DNA from: a virus
Length of the DNA stretch: 32,218 nt
Direction: 5' to 3' (one strand)
Virus record (IMG/VR): IMGVR_UViG_3300044699_000180
Coordinates: 1-32,218 of that record
Shown: positions 1 through 8,771 of the stretch, piece after piece
How positions within the stretch are numbered: the stretch's first letter is position 1
Layout: every line of letters begins with the position of its first letter
Program-made: the position numbers and the translations under genes
The notes under the pieces: generated by a model
Seen by the model: only the letters and a program-made list of their open reading frames with translations
What the model was told of the DNA's origin: nothing
Databases searched by the model: none

Positions 1-533
1 GGTTTTTTCTCTTCTCTGCTCGTTTCAATTTCAAGACCGAATACGGGGCTTTGATTTACTCCTATGATAAATCGTTCCTCGATTCCCCATGAATATATCA
101 TATTTATTGTGTATTTTAGTCCACGACAAAAGCGGGCACTCCGGCCTGATTCATGGGCAAACCTTAGCACGTCCCTTCCGTCTGCCCGGGTCAGTTCTGA
201 TGCTAGACGATTTAGCCAGGGCTTGGTCCAATTGCGAAGGACAGCTTCGTAGTCCGTGATGGTAGTGCGCGCAAGTCGTCGAGTTGGATGAAGTTCTTGC
301 TGGACAACCCATCGCTCGATGATCTCGAGCCAAGTTGAACCTTTAGCCTCTTCTTTGGTGAGTTGCTCGGAAAGCTCCTTAATGAGCCGTTTTTCTTCTG
401 CTTGTGCTTTCCGCTCGCTCTCAATTCCCCTCAACCTTTTTTGTACTCGAACGCGTGGATTCTTCTTACTTTGAAATCCTACGTATGCTTGCCAAAAAAA
501 TCTGCCATCTTTTTCATATTTTGAAACCGCCAT
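1..533 (-). CDS. int: Tyrosine-recombinase phage integrase, N-terminal part (runs off left edge)
   Basis: An uninterrupted minus-strand frame starts at ATG 533-531 and reaches the window edge without a stop, giving about 177 residues. The start has a good ribosome site (AGGAGG, 5 nt upstream). The N-terminus reads MAVSKYEKDGRFFWQAYVG, the beta-stranded arm-type DNA-binding start common in phage integrases. A lysine/glutamate-rich linker follows, then a SAM-like core-binding domain with helices around LARTTITDYEAVLRNW, LTRADGRDVLRFAHE and ARFCRGLKYTINMIYSWGI. The catalytic domain (R...HxxR...Y) would lie beyond the edge and cannot be checked. Family role: site-specific insertion and excision of the prophage at att sites. 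The call rests on this arrangement and on the prophage context; a transposon-borne tyrosine recombinase is the main alternative. Confidence 0.8.
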   Translation of the reverse strand, partial: MAVSKYEKDGRFFWQAYVGFQSKKNPRVRVQKRLRGIESERKAQAEEKRLIKELSEQLTKEEAKGSTWLEIIERWVVQQELHPTRRLARTTITDYEAVLRNWTKPWLNRLASELTRADGRDVLRFAHESGRSARFCRGLKYTINMIYSWGIEERFIIGVNQSPVFGLEIETSREEKK

Positions 534-774
534 GAACCCTCCTAGTCAAAAAGTTGAGGATTCAAGCATTCGATCAAGTTCCACTTTTCGAAAAATAAAG
601 CCGACGTCGAAATCTTCTGGGCCGGATATACCCCCGGTACACCATGATCCGTAGCGCGTTAGCCGACTTTCGAAGGTATGGCAGCAGCTTCTTTTGAGTC
701 TAGCCAGGTAAGTCGTTCAAATTCAACTTGCTCCTGGCACCAAATCAGTCGCATTTCTGATTATATTCATACAC

Positions 775-1174
775 TCATGCTCTTTCTAGTTCAAAATGAA
801 CGGCGTCAACGAGCTTTCTGAACTTCCCTCCCCACTGGAGGGCATGCCCTTGCTGTTGATTGAAACGGTGGATTTCACCAAAATACCGATGCTTAAAAAG
901 GGCTTTGCCATCCTTAAGCTGGAATAGATCTAGAGCCAAGGAACAGGGTTGATCGTCCCTCTGATGATTATGTTTACTGTGGGGATAGTTGGCTCTGCTA
1001 AGACCCTTATCGAAAGCGTCACGTTGCTCTTCTGGGCCTCTCCAGGCACATGAAAACGTGGACATCAGGAAACTCGCGTTTTACGTCTGAATACGAGTCC
1101 CGTAGGTCTTCGTGGCGGTTTCTAACTTCTCTCTTGCACAGAGGGCAATCTGCCCCTTCAATATGGTGGTTCAA
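775..1174 (-). pseudogene. Peptidase M15 endolysin (peptidoglycan peptidase), frameshifted
   Basis: The C-terminal 96 residues are open in one frame and carry the M15 zinc-peptidase pattern: SKHN (zinc His), LALDLF (zinc Asp), LQWGGKFRKL and DAVHFEL (second zinc His). The N-terminal part (NHHIEGADCPLCKREV ... REFPDVHVF) is in another frame, so about one net base is gained near 1045. The reconstructed protein is about 133 aa, the usual size for phage L-Ala-D-Glu or D-Ala-D-Ala endopeptidase endolysins. The likely start is TTG 1174-1172, overlapping the stop of the upstream spanin-like gene as TTGA. It would cleave peptide cross-links at lysis. As written it cannot be translated whole unless there is a sequencing error. 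Confidence 0.68.
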
Positions 1175-1473
1175 TTATCTTTCCTTTCTTTGGGTGGGGT
1201 CATTAGGTCTTCAAGATGGTCAATCTCTTCAGTAGTTGATTGGGAATACCGGACTTGCAGCTCAAACCGTGCCGCAATTTTCGTCGAGTTTTTCCCTGCG
1301 CTTCTCTAACTTTGCGCTATGGCCCTTTTCTCGATCACGGCTGTTGTCAAAATAGCGCTAATCAGCAGGTACAGGATTTGAAAACCGACTAATAGGATGG
1401 CAAGCCACTTTGTCGCCTCCTGACTTGAGCCGAAAAGGGAGGGACACGTAGAACTCGAAAGCCGCTGGTCCAT
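1171..1473 (-). pseudogene. Spanin-like inner-membrane coiled-coil lysis protein, broken
   Basis: The segment beginning MDQRLSSSTCPS at 1473 has one hydrophobic helix (LAILLVGFQILYLLISAIL) and then meets a stop at 1308-1306. In other frames directly downstream the sequence continues as a charged helical stretch (ARFELQVRYSQSTTEEIDH ... PPKERKDN) that ends at 1171. One N-terminal transmembrane helix followed by a periplasmic coiled coil, immediately before an endolysin, matches the layout of Rz-type i-spanins or related phage lysis proteins. At least two frame changes separate the pieces. The function is inferred from architecture and position; no family-specific motif is visible. Confidence 0.4.
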
Positions 1474-1513
1474 TTTTATGGTCTTTGGTTGGTTTTCTTT
1501 CCATTTTCCAATT

Positions 1514-1714
1514 TTAAAATTTCTCGTCTTCCTCGTTCTCATGGAGTGATGTGTCTTCCCCTTCTTTACTACGCGGACGAATAGGTAACCATCCGGCGTA
1601 GGTTTTTCTTTCGATCCCATCAGGAACCTTGTAGTGGAACGTCAACTGCAATCCGTAAAATCCTCGATCAGATATTTCGAAAAAGTCTTTATTGACGATC
1701 TCTGAAAGGCGCAC
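1514..1714 (-). CDS. Small hypothetical protein in the lysis region
   Basis: A 66-aa minus-strand ORF with a GTG start (1714). It contains VNKDFFEISDRGFYGLQL and GWLPIRPRSKEGEDT and ends in an acidic tail. I do not recognise the family. The upstream codons in the same frame (GQSAAR) are open for a short distance, so the real start could differ or the gene could be truncated. It ends 41 nt before the spanin-like gene, in the same direction, so it probably belongs to the same late transcript. There is no signal peptide or membrane segment. Confidence 0.35.
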   Translation of the reverse strand: MRLSEIVNKDFFEISDRGFYGLQLTFHYKVPDGIERKTYAGWLPIRPRSKEGEDTSLHENEEDEKF

Positions 1715-1884
1715 CCTGGCGGCAGACTGACCTTTTAAGGATCTTGCCCCTCAATAGGTCGGCCTGCCATCAGGGAAGTAAATGCGGAAAAAGGTGCAGG
1801 CGATCATCATTGGTACAGGTCAAGTTTGGAGGCGCATGATACAGTGAATGTACTCGTCCTTTTGCACTATCTCCCTCTTGCATT

Positions 1885-2064
1885 CTACAAACGAAGGTAG
1901 CCCACGCTGACTTGCTGGCCACATCCTGATAAAAGAGGGCGTGGAGGGGGTGACATCGTTGCCTGGAATTGCACTTTGAGGCATCCAGTTTCACGGTTGG
2001 GTGAAGCGCAGTGACAAGCCACCATAGGTAATGCCAATAACGCGACTGTATTATTAAATCGCAT
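1885..2064 (-). CDS. Candidate small lipoprotein at the start of the lysis region
   Basis: The start at ATG 2064 has a good ribosome site (AAGGA, 7 nt upstream). The first residues MRFNNTVALLALPMVACHC form a short positively charged and hydrophobic signal with a cysteine after V-A, resembling a lipobox. The mature part is short (about 40 aa), with two more cysteines and a proline run. Small lipoproteins beside spanin-like and endolysin genes can be outer-membrane spanins, but no family signature is present here and the frame may be broken downstream. Treat this as a lipoprotein candidate only. Confidence 0.3.
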   Translation of the reverse strand: MRFNNTVALLALPMVACHCASPNRETGCLKVQFQATMSPPPRPLLSGCGQQVSVGYLRL

Positions 2065-2749
2065 TTTACGTTCCTTGTTGATCCGGTTTTCAATTTCCGG
2101 CAGTGCCTTCTTTGATTCTCCTCGTAAAGAAGTTGCGCATAGCCTGATAGATACTGTTTGCTGCAATGACATTAGGCGAGACGCTAGCAAGCAACTCACC
2201 TGACCAGAAATAGAATCAGAAAAATTGAGCCTGCGTTTTGCGATATTACTTTGATAAAATTTCCATAAATACTTCCTTGCTTGTGATTGAGACTGAATCA
2301 GCTGAGCCAGCGTGACTCTCTTTAGAGTGATGTAGATTTGGAATTCGCTCTAGGCTCTTCTATTCAGTCTCTGATGGAGTTTTTTTCAAATTTAAAATGG
2401 ACCGAGGATATTAGCCTAAATAACTGGCAACCCTAATTATGTACCGGATTGCTATTGAATGGCTGGCTTAGAGAGAATGCTCTTTCGTCGCGGGCCTTTC
2501 TTTATGCCTGACTCTGATCCGTCATCTATTTCTATCGCGTGCGAGTGAGAGAAAGACTCGTCACTGAGCAACTGATCGCAGGACGTTGATTTAGACTGTA
2601 TTTGATCCCAATCTGTTGGGATGAGTCGAAAGAATGAACCCCATTAAAGGCTGTCTTCCCAAAAATGAATAAACCGTTTTCCGAGACTTAAACTAAAACC
2701 CATGACAGTCAACTTGGTCCTCCTATGTTGACCTTTGTGATTGGACACG
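2065..2749. other. Gap between tail-fibre and lysis regions; no gene recognised
   Basis: No ORF with recognisable content is seen on either strand in these 685 bases. The notable element is the repeated phage motif at 2404-2414, described separately, which sits between the tail-fibre gene end and the lysis region. Remains of the C-terminus of the tail-fibre gene may extend into 2600-2749, but I could not support a reading frame. Confidence 0.5.
2404..2414 (-). promoter_or_regulatory. Copy A of the repeated phage motif CTAATATCCTC
   Basis: Read on the minus strand this is CTAATATCCTC, identical to the copies at 17013-17023 and 21619-21629. Similarity to the 17013 copy extends upstream (TGCCAGTT then T/A-rich). 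It lies between the tail-fibre and lysis regions, where a late transcription unit could begin. Unlike the other two copies, no -10-like hexamer is seen 16 nt downstream, so this copy may be decayed or may act differently. Confidence 0.4.
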
Positions 2750-3436
2750 TTAATTCTTACCTGTGCGTACCGGCATCGACATATTTATTCGATGCGGTGT
2801 GCTCGTTGTTTCGTGTCTTTCGCATTTAGCTTTATGGGTATGGGGGGCTAGGTGTTCGGTTTCGAGAATCATTTGTCCTTGGCCAAAATGAAGTCCCAAC
2901 TGTTGTGTACTCAGTTGTTTCCAGACAGCACTCTGCCCTCGCACGAAGGGATCTGAAATTTGCCCTTACTTTTGACTTGTTCATTCGTATATTGATATTG
3001 AATTTCTTTGAACAAATCCTTGTATGCAGTTGGATCTAGTTCTCTGCCGTCGCACTCCATAAAGCCGTCGGGAATGTTTTCCAGCGCCCGCATAAGCAAT
3101 AATGCTACCAACTGGCAGGACTTGATTAAGCCTTCGCGTGAATACGCTGGATAATTCTGTCTCGGTAATCAATGAGGGTTGAGAGCTGCGTTTCAATTTT
3201 AGGATTCGTTCTTCAATTGGGGTGACTGGCTCTTTGGGTGCCTTATTCAGCCAGTACGCCATACCTCATTTCCTCAAGAGCTTCGACGAGTTGAGGCTTG
3301 CCCTTTGGAATCAATCCACTCTTTTCAATTACGGATAAAATCTCCTCTTGAAGAGCATTTTTAAATTCCGTGGTTGCTTTGGGTAGCGGGTTTTAATGCC
3401 GTCGCTTGGATGAAAGGGCTGAGAGTTCTTAATCAT
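2750..3436 (-). pseudogene. Tail-collar-domain tail fibre, frameshifted
   Basis: Pieces in successive frames reconstruct a phage tail fibre. The start MIKNSQPFHPSDGIK (ATG 3436, just beside the stop of the upstream gene) is followed by the fibre motif FKNALQEEILSVIEKSGLI. Next come LPVGSIIAYAGA, IPDGFMECDGRELDPTAYKD and GKFQIPSCEGRVLSG, which together form a phage tail collar domain. The end (LETEHLAPHTHKAKC) is the His-rich segment that usually follows the collar. At least three frame changes interrupt it (near 3380, 3110 and 2940). Such proteins form the short distal fibres that contact the host surface. As read it is not functional. Confidence 0.65.
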
Positions 3437-3943
3437 CGGAAGAATTTTCCGGTAATTGGAGAGGAATTAGCCAGTCCCAGGGTGTGAAGATTTTTGATAG
3501 CTCGTCTGAAAATCTCACCTCCAGTTGATCATTCGGTACGTGGATCAATTGGAGATCACTATTCTTGGCAGTTGAAACCCCACCTTTTGCTATTATAGTC
3601 ATAATGAAAGAACACCAAACAGCGTAGGCTCTCATTCGGCACACGTAGAGTCGATACCTCTAAAAATCCGCAGAGCACCACATTGGGGTTGGGTAATTTA
3701 AAATCAAATCTGATTGATTTGGAATTATAAAGGGAATACACTGCAAGTTTCGAGAGTGATTCTTTTTCCTTGGAATCGCTGCCCCACAGATCCGGCGCCT
3801 TCGCCTCATCGAGCAAATGGGTGATTTCATCTTGTACAGGAACCAAAGAAAAGGGCTTGGTTGTCTAGTGGTATTGGATTATTTAGCGTTGTTTCTTCAG
3901 CGTTAATGCTTCTCATTGGAGAACCATGCCTGATTAGAGTCAT
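3429..3943 (-). pseudogene. Tail-associated hypothetical protein, frameshifted
   Basis: The reconstruction starts at ATG 3943 (MTLIRHGSPMRSINAEE), changes frame near 3850 to VQDEITHLLDEAKAPDLWG, and again near 3600 to STAKNSDLQLIHVPNDQLE. It ends with LQLPENSSDD at 3429. Repaired, it would be about 170 aa. I do not recognise the family. Its place between two fibre-type genes suggests a fibre, a fibre-assembly chaperone or a baseplate accessory protein. No signal peptide is seen. The two frame changes agree with the state of its neighbours. Confidence 0.4.
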
Positions 3944-4199
3944 TTGGAGTCGGATGGATGCGCAGGTAAGTTGGATTCTGTATTGAATGTGATTTCATTG
4001 CTTGGTGACACTGCATAGTCATAAGACAAATTCTTCTTGGGGTCAAATGGTCTCAGGGCTGTTTCCCCCCCGCAGCTTCCCTCATGCACATTACTCAAAG
4101 GGTTCCAGAGGTAAGTTGGTTTTCAAGATGCTGGATGACACCACTAAAAATGCACAGATTTAAACCAGGCATGTCCAGCTTTAGTCCAATTGGGACGGT

Positions 4200-4449
4200 T
4201 CAACTGATGGGACGTGGTGAGTGCTCACGTGAGGGTGGTGATCCATTTTTGAAATAAATGCGTGATGGCCTGAAGGAGTTGGTGGTGTTATCATTTTCAT
4301 CGACTTTCAGTAGGCCTTGTTTTTCGATGACGGAAATTAATTCATCTTGAATACTGTTAAGCCAGTCGGCTGTAATTCGTGTAGCTTCGGTTCTGTCTTC
4401 TCGGTTCGCATTTTTTCAATCTTCCGGTCGGTGAATTAATTCGTTTCAT
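4200..4449 (-). pseudogene. Tail-fibre N-terminal remnant
   Basis: It starts at ATG 4449 behind a good ribosome site (GAGGAAG). The first frame (MKRINSPTGRLKKCEP) shifts to another carrying TRITADWLNSIQDELISVIE and KQGLLKVDENDNTTNSF, ending at 4200. The pattern T-x-W-L-N-x-I-Q-x-E-I-x-x-V-I-E is the attachment-proximal motif of many Mu/P2-type fibre proteins, and a related copy occurs in the fibre gene downstream. The receptor-binding remainder cannot be traced between about 4200 and 3950, so the gene is truncated as well as frameshifted. Confidence 0.45.
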
Positions 4450-4583
4450 TTTACTTCCTCGTAATAATCAATATTCTGCTTTGCAGTGCGCTGGCTTCAT
4501 TTCATCGACTAGAGATTCCAGCCTATAGTTCCCTGTAGTATTAGGGTAGGTGCCAACGGGGCTCGCCGCATGATGCACGGTCT

Positions 4584-4929
4584 TCATCGGGAGAGCCTTG
4601 CTCCTAATTGACAAGACGAAGGGCTCACCAAACGTCTCTCGTCTGTCACCTCAATTTGAGGATATCCTGCCTCTTTAAGTTGAAACTTGAGTGACTCCAT
4701 CGATAGGTTTAAGAGCCTTTCGTCGCGGTTCTTCCATCGTGATGAAATTAGGTTTTTCAACGTCTGTGAAGTAAGCTGAACCGAGATATCAAGTTCCTGT
4801 TGAAGGCGGCTAAGGTGAGACTGAGAGCAGCGATTAATCTATCAAGAATAGAGCCTCTTGAGACTTCCCAAACAGTCGCCTCGCGGCAGGAGTGGCTTTC
4901 AGTAATTCAGCGTAGTCTAGGTTAGCCAT
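4584..4929 (-). pseudogene. Mu gp48-like (DUF2313/YmfQ) tail protein, frameshifted
   Basis: The start ATG 4929 gives MANLDYAELLKA. In the next frame comes LLPRGDCLGSLKRLYS, matching the YmfQ/gp48 opening (L-x-x-L-L-P-x-G). Further frame changes give LDRLIAALS, then QQELDISVQLTSQTLKNLI and LKFQLKEAGYPQIEV, the late Glu-Ala-Gly-Tyr segment of the family. In Mu-like phages gp48 lies directly after baseplate gp47 and is part of the baseplate or fibre connection, and the order here fits. At least three frame changes occur within about 350 bases. Confidence 0.55.
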
Positions 4930-5704
4930 TTCACACTCAGCTACTCCCAGCTCTCCCTTTTTTAATAAAAATGTCAGATCTCGGCTCATTGAGTTCAAAT
5001 GCTTCTCCCTGCAGTACCTGGGCGATTGTCTGTTCCACTCTGGATCTGGAAATCGTCTTTTCTGGGTGACCATAATCGAATACCAGTCTGCAAAGGGCCT
5101 CTTCAACTTTGGGTTTGATTTGGTCGTCAGTCAGTCGAAATCTCAAATTTGATTCTTTCTTCTATTGGTTTGACAAGACTGTGACCTCAACCCCCCAACG
5201 GCTTAAACGTTTCGATAAAACGCTTGGACTGTTTTCTACAAAAATCAGGTTTAGGCATTGGATTCTCGTTGTTATCCATTGAAATTGCAATACCAACGGT
5301 TCCAGGTCCCATGTACACATCGTAGACCCATGACGTTTTTAATCTCGGGGAATTTGCCCTTGTATCCATTGAACATAATCGCTCTTGGTTCCGCCCCTAG
5401 GTGGATGCTCAAGCCGTAATAGGACAAAGTTCTCGGATGGCTTCTTCAGTTCTGCCGCCTGTCTCAATATTGAGTAATTTAGCCCATCGTTTTAGGCAGG
5501 CCCCTTTTGCAGTGTCCGGTGGCAATTGGTACTTTGCAAGGTGGTCAATGTGCGCATGAAGCATGTAGGCAGCTCTGCGAAGGCCTTGGCCATTGCAGTC
5601 AAGGGAGTCACTCCGAGGAAATACCGGGGATCGTCCAACGACTCTTTGAGGTCGGAGGTTATCTTCCGTTCCAGTTCTCTAATGTTAGGATAGTTGAAAT
5701 CCAT
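4920..5704 (-). pseudogene. Baseplate J-like protein (Mu gp47), frameshifted and internally deleted
   Basis: The N-terminus at ATG 5704 reads MDFNYPNIRELERKITSD. It continues in a second frame (AAYMLHAHIDHLAKYQLPPD, then LKRWAKLLNIETGGRTEE), then HPPRGGTKSDYVQW, then SWVYDVYMGPGTVGIAI, and ends with FKPLGVEVTVLSNQ and a C-terminal segment to about 4920. These are the landmarks of baseplate J/gp47 proteins. The roughly 110 residues expected between the KRWAKLLNI helix and the ETGGRTEEAIREL segment are missing. The gene therefore carries a real internal deletion as well as four or more frame changes, and could not build a normal baseplate wedge. Confidence 0.7.
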
Positions 5705-6068
5705 GCTTCTCCACTTGTCCGTTAGTGGGTTTTTCCAGTTCTACATTCAAGGTTAAAACATGGTTCTCAATGTTTGACACTACGCTATAATCTGCAATAG
5801 CCCCTGCATCTCTGAGCCAAGCAATCGCGTTGTTCGCAGATTCCCTGGCGAATTGGGTGGATTCCTCGATCAACTTTTCACGCTTGAGTTTGTGGAGATC
5901 GGAACCTACAGACGATTCCATTAGCTCAGCTCCCCACCAACCCAAATTAGGGTCATCATCACTCTTGGATTGAGTAAATAGACTAGTAATAACTGCGCTT
6001 TCCAAGCAGTGTTTTGGGTCAGGATCTATTTCAAATTGAAAATTGGATCTGTTGTATTTGAAGAACAT
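5685..6068 (-). CDS. Mu gp46-like baseplate protein
   Basis: A 127-aa intact ORF. It has the gp46 features: AVITSLFTQSKSDDDPN near residue 25, GWWGAEL, GSDLHKLKREK, and a repeated Glu/Ala helix before a beta-rich C-terminus. In Mu-type tails gp46 is a baseplate component joining the central spike to the gp47 wedge. Its ATG overlaps the gp45 stop by one base (TAATG), and its 3' end overlaps the gp47 start by 20 nt, so the genes were translationally coupled. It is the last intact gene of the morphogenesis operon. Confidence 0.85.
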   Translation of the reverse strand: MFFKYNRSNFQFEIDPDPKHCLESAVITSLFTQSKSDDDPNLGWWGAELMESSVGSDLHKLKREKLIEESTQFARESANNAIAWLRDAGAIADYSVVSNIENHVLTLNVELEKPTNGQVEKHGFQLS

Positions 6069-6580
6069 TACGGAAACTCCTTGATCAGAGGTTGAAGTTC
6101 AGCGAGAGCACCTGTCGCTTGCGCCACTCCTGGGCCTGGCATTGTTGTGATGGATGGGAGAGTCTGGAGAATTTCAGTCATCTTTTTTAAGATCTTGATT
6201 AACTTCTCATCTCTTTTAATTGCCGCCTCCTCTTTGGTTAACGTGATTTGAGTGGATTCCCTTGAAAGGGAGGTTTCACCAACCTTCGCGATTGCGGCAC
6301 TGGATATGACAAAGAGGGCGATTGCATTTTCTGGCCTGCCATAGGGGCAATAGATCAGCACCGCATCGTTTTGAGCTGGATATGCTTGAAGCCCATTGAT
6401 ACTGGCCAGTGGTACATCCCATAGGACTTCGGAATCGGAAAGCGTGACATCGATGATGATGGAACCGTCCTTGGTTTCAACTTTGGTCACGCTTCCAATT
6501 CTAAAAAGATGATCCATTTTGTGAAGGATGGGCTTGGTTCTCAGGTCTACCGTTCTAATGACGTCAATGTTATTGATCAT
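6068..6580 (-). CDS. Mu gp45-like baseplate spike protein
   Basis: A 170-aa intact ORF. The centre folds as an OB-like domain (FRIGSVTKVETKDGSIIID, then AYPAQNDAVLIYCPYGRPE), followed by a predicted beta stretch and a charged coiled-coil-like end (RDEKLIKILKKMTEILQ). Gp45/gpV family proteins trimerise into the membrane-piercing spike at the tip of contractile tails. The usual C-terminal beta-helix with metal-binding HxH is not evident, so it is a short or variant member. Its start overlaps the gpP stop as ATGA. Confidence 0.82.
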   Translation of the reverse strand: MINNIDVIRTVDLRTKPILHKMDHLFRIGSVTKVETKDGSIIIDVTLSDSEVLWDVPLASINGLQAYPAQNDAVLIYCPYGRPENAIALFVISSAAIAKVGETSLSRESTQITLTKEEAAIKRDEKLIKILKKMTEILQTLPSITTMPGPGVAQATGALAELQPLIKEFP

Positions 6581-7638
6581 GGTTCCGCTTGATCCTTTCT
6601 AAGTAGGTCCAGAACCTGATTCATTCTGATTTCTGCGGTGGGGTCTGGAAAGTAAGCTGAGGAGTCGATTAGCGTCAGCTCGGTGGTGAAGCCATGGGCG
6701 TCTGACAGTTGAAAATTTAGCCCGGAAATCAGGTAGACGCCCTGAATGCGATGAGAAGGGACTTTGATATCAACCAGGCTGTTTAGTGAGAATAGAATAT
6801 TCTTGCTCGTCCAATCTGGAATGGTGACCCGGATGATTTCTGAGCGTGCCCGTCGTAAGTTTCTCTCCCATAGCGCCCGTTTCTTGGCCAGTTCAAGACT
6901 TGTCATGCCCTCAGCATCAATGATGAAGGGGCGGTATCGTGTAACTCTGTTCTCGGTCACGTGATCCTTCAGCGCCGTTAGATTTCCAAGGTTTTGTGAG
7001 TAGGTTCTGACTTGATAATCGCTGAAGAGTAAACTGGATGAATGATCGAGTGCCACATCTAGAATATTGACGCCTTCTTGAAGGCTAATGAATGAGTTTG
7101 TCTTGATTCTCGGCCGATCAACAAGGAGGGTTCCGTCGCCTTCCGTGATCAAGAGAGATCCCTCGATTTTTGCGGCTCTATCCAAACAGGAGAACACAGT
7201 CTCTCCGTAGAAAATATACCATGGGCTAAATACCTTGGGTAATTCCAATGCATTTTTGACCGTGATTGAGAACTTTGAGGCCAGGGCTTCTGCCATCTGA
7301 GGAAGCGTCACCGATTTGAATCCCAATTCTCGCCCTAAAACTGGACATTCAACCAGGTCTATAGTTTTATCTCTCGCCTTCACCAAAAGTTGATCGGACT
7401 CGGGGCTCAGGTGAGTTTGGTAATAATCCAAATACCCCGTAAAGATCGGCGTTCTGTTGTAGATGATCCTAACTTCTGCGCCAGATTTGAGAGATCCAAA
7501 GTTGTTTTCATCGGAAAGGAGGCTTATTTCAGCCTCGCCACAGAGCATGTCGAGGGTGCGGTGGATGCTCAGGGCGTGGTAAGCGGTGATCTGGTCACCG
7601 TCGATATAGATTTCCAGCTCGGTGGGATTTTCAGTCAT
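6577..7638 (-). CDS. Mu gpP/gp44-like baseplate hub protein
   Basis: A 353-aa ORF from ATG 7638. The longer start at 7647 is less likely, because ATG 7638 overlaps the upstream stop as ATGA, the pattern used through this operon. The N-terminus (TELEIYIDGDQITAYHALS, then RTLDMLCGEAEISLLS) and the later LDYYQTHLSPESDQLLVKAR and DLVECPVL segments match gpP/gpD-type hub proteins. These form the baseplate hub that holds the spike and are related to T4 gp27. The C-terminus keeps the beta-rich SHRIQGVYLISGLNFQLSD segment. No break is seen. Confidence 0.85.
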   Translation of the reverse strand: MTENPTELEIYIDGDQITAYHALSIHRTLDMLCGEAEISLLSDENNFGSLKSGAEVRIIYNRTPIFTGYLDYYQTHLSPESDQLLVKARDKTIDLVECPVLGRELGFKSVTLPQMAEALASKFSITVKNALELPKVFSPWYIFYGETVFSCLDRAAKIEGSLLITEGDGTLLVDRPRIKTNSFISLQEGVNILDVALDHSSSLLFSDYQVRTYSQNLGNLTALKDHVTENRVTRYRPFIIDAEGMTSLELAKKRALWERNLRRARSEIIRVTIPDWTSKNILFSLNSLVDIKVPSHRIQGVYLISGLNFQLSDAHGFTTELTLIDSSAYFPDPTAEIRMNQVLDLLRKDQAEP

Positions 7639-8771
7639 GGAAAGCATGGATGCAAATAGTGATATTGAGCCATCAGCTCATTAACTGCATCCAGTCCTCC
7701 GTGTTTTTGATAGGCCTCTAAAATTAGGCATTTCCCTGGTCTCTCCTCGGCGACAAGGTGAGGCGACGAATTTGTCTGGGTGAAAATTTGCTCAACGCAA
7801 AGCGCTTGAATACTCTTTAGGCTAGAATGCAGTTGCGGTTCGCTTTCAGCGTGCGACAGCAATTGATCCACATTGCCCTTTAGCACTCGAAGAGCTTTCA
7901 GTTTGATCTCTGGTGACTTTTCATTGACTGTGGGTAAGGTCTGGCCTAGTTGCACCGACAAAATCGCCGATCCTTCAACCAGGTAGATTTTCATCTCTGG
8001 AGCTTTTGCAAAATTGTATCGCTCAGGTGGGTAGAAATTAAGCCAATGATAGGGATCTAGCTCGGCCGTGGGCTCGCCAGTTACTTGTCTTATGACGCTC
8101 ACAAAGGCATTCACTATCCCGATAGTGGAGTGGAAGAAGGTGGTTTTAACTGTGTTTTTCAATTCATTGATCGATTTCTGGAGATTTTCTAGCGATTCCT
8201 TAGTGTGGAGGAGTGGACTAAAGGCCTTTTCAAAGTTTTCAGCAGTCATCAGAAGACTGTCATTCACTTCATCTAGTGCAGTCGGAAACAGGTTTGCATA
8301 ATCAATGGTTTCCTCTAGAACTTTCGTCGCGTTCTCTAGCACCTCATTGCTGAGCAGCGCCCCAAGGATTGGGATATTTCCCAGCCCGAACTTACCGGCG
8401 GCGGTCTCATTGGTTTCTGAGAAGGAAAAGGAGAAGTAAACAATGCCTCCCTCGAAGTTGCTCTCTGAGATCCTAACAGCTCTACAGACAACCCGTCGCG
8501 TTCCATAGTATGGATGGAATAGCTCCCCAGAGCCCTTTTCCTCACAGGCTTTGATTAGTTTTTCAGCATCCGAGCGGTAAGTCGCGCCACTGACAAACCC
8601 TTGGATCTGGATCAGTTGCGGTTGCTTTCCGAAGTCCTTTGATCGAGGTTTCTCCTGAAAGGGTAAGGGTTGGATGACTGTTCTTCTACCAATGTCTGTC
8701 ACCGTCTCATTGAGATAGAATGTACATCCCTTAAATTTGGCGCGTCTTAGGCGCTTCTTAAGAATGATCAT
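7635..8771 (-). CDS. DNA circularization protein N (Mu gp43-like)
   Basis: A 378-aa intact ORF. The first 100 residues match the DNA_circ_N domain: RRAKFKGCTFYLNETVTDIG, RTVIQPLPFQEKPRSKDFGK, IQGFVSGATYRSDAEKLI, and the HPYYGTRRVVC loop. In Mu-type phages protein N is a baseplate or tail protein found in particles and named for circularising incoming Mu DNA. Its structural place is between the tape measure and the hub gpP, as here. It overlaps the tape-measure stop by ATGA. The C-terminal half is helical and less conserved. Confidence 0.85.
   Translation of the reverse strand: MIILKKRLRRAKFKGCTFYLNETVTDIGRRTVIQPLPFQEKPRSKDFGKQPQLIQIQGFVSGATYRSDAEKLIKACEEKGSGELFHPYYGTRRVVCRAVRISESNFEGGIVYFSFSFSETNETAAGKFGLGNIPILGALLSNEVLENATKVLEETIDYANLFPTALDEVNDSLLMTAENFEKAFSPLLHTKESLENLQKSINELKNTVKTTFFHSTIGIVNAFVSVIRQVTGEPTAELDPYHWLNFYPPERYNFAKAPEMKIYLVEGSAILSVQLGQTLPTVNEKSPEIKLKALRVLKGNVDQLLSHAESEPQLHSSLKSIQALCVEQIFTQTNSSPHLVAEERPGKCLILEAYQKHGGLDAVNELMAQYHYLHPCFP

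Noticed and set aside
2911-3262. Two separate small genes at the tail-collar position
   Set aside because: Their translations join into one continuous tail-collar domain across a frame change, so they are parts of one gene.
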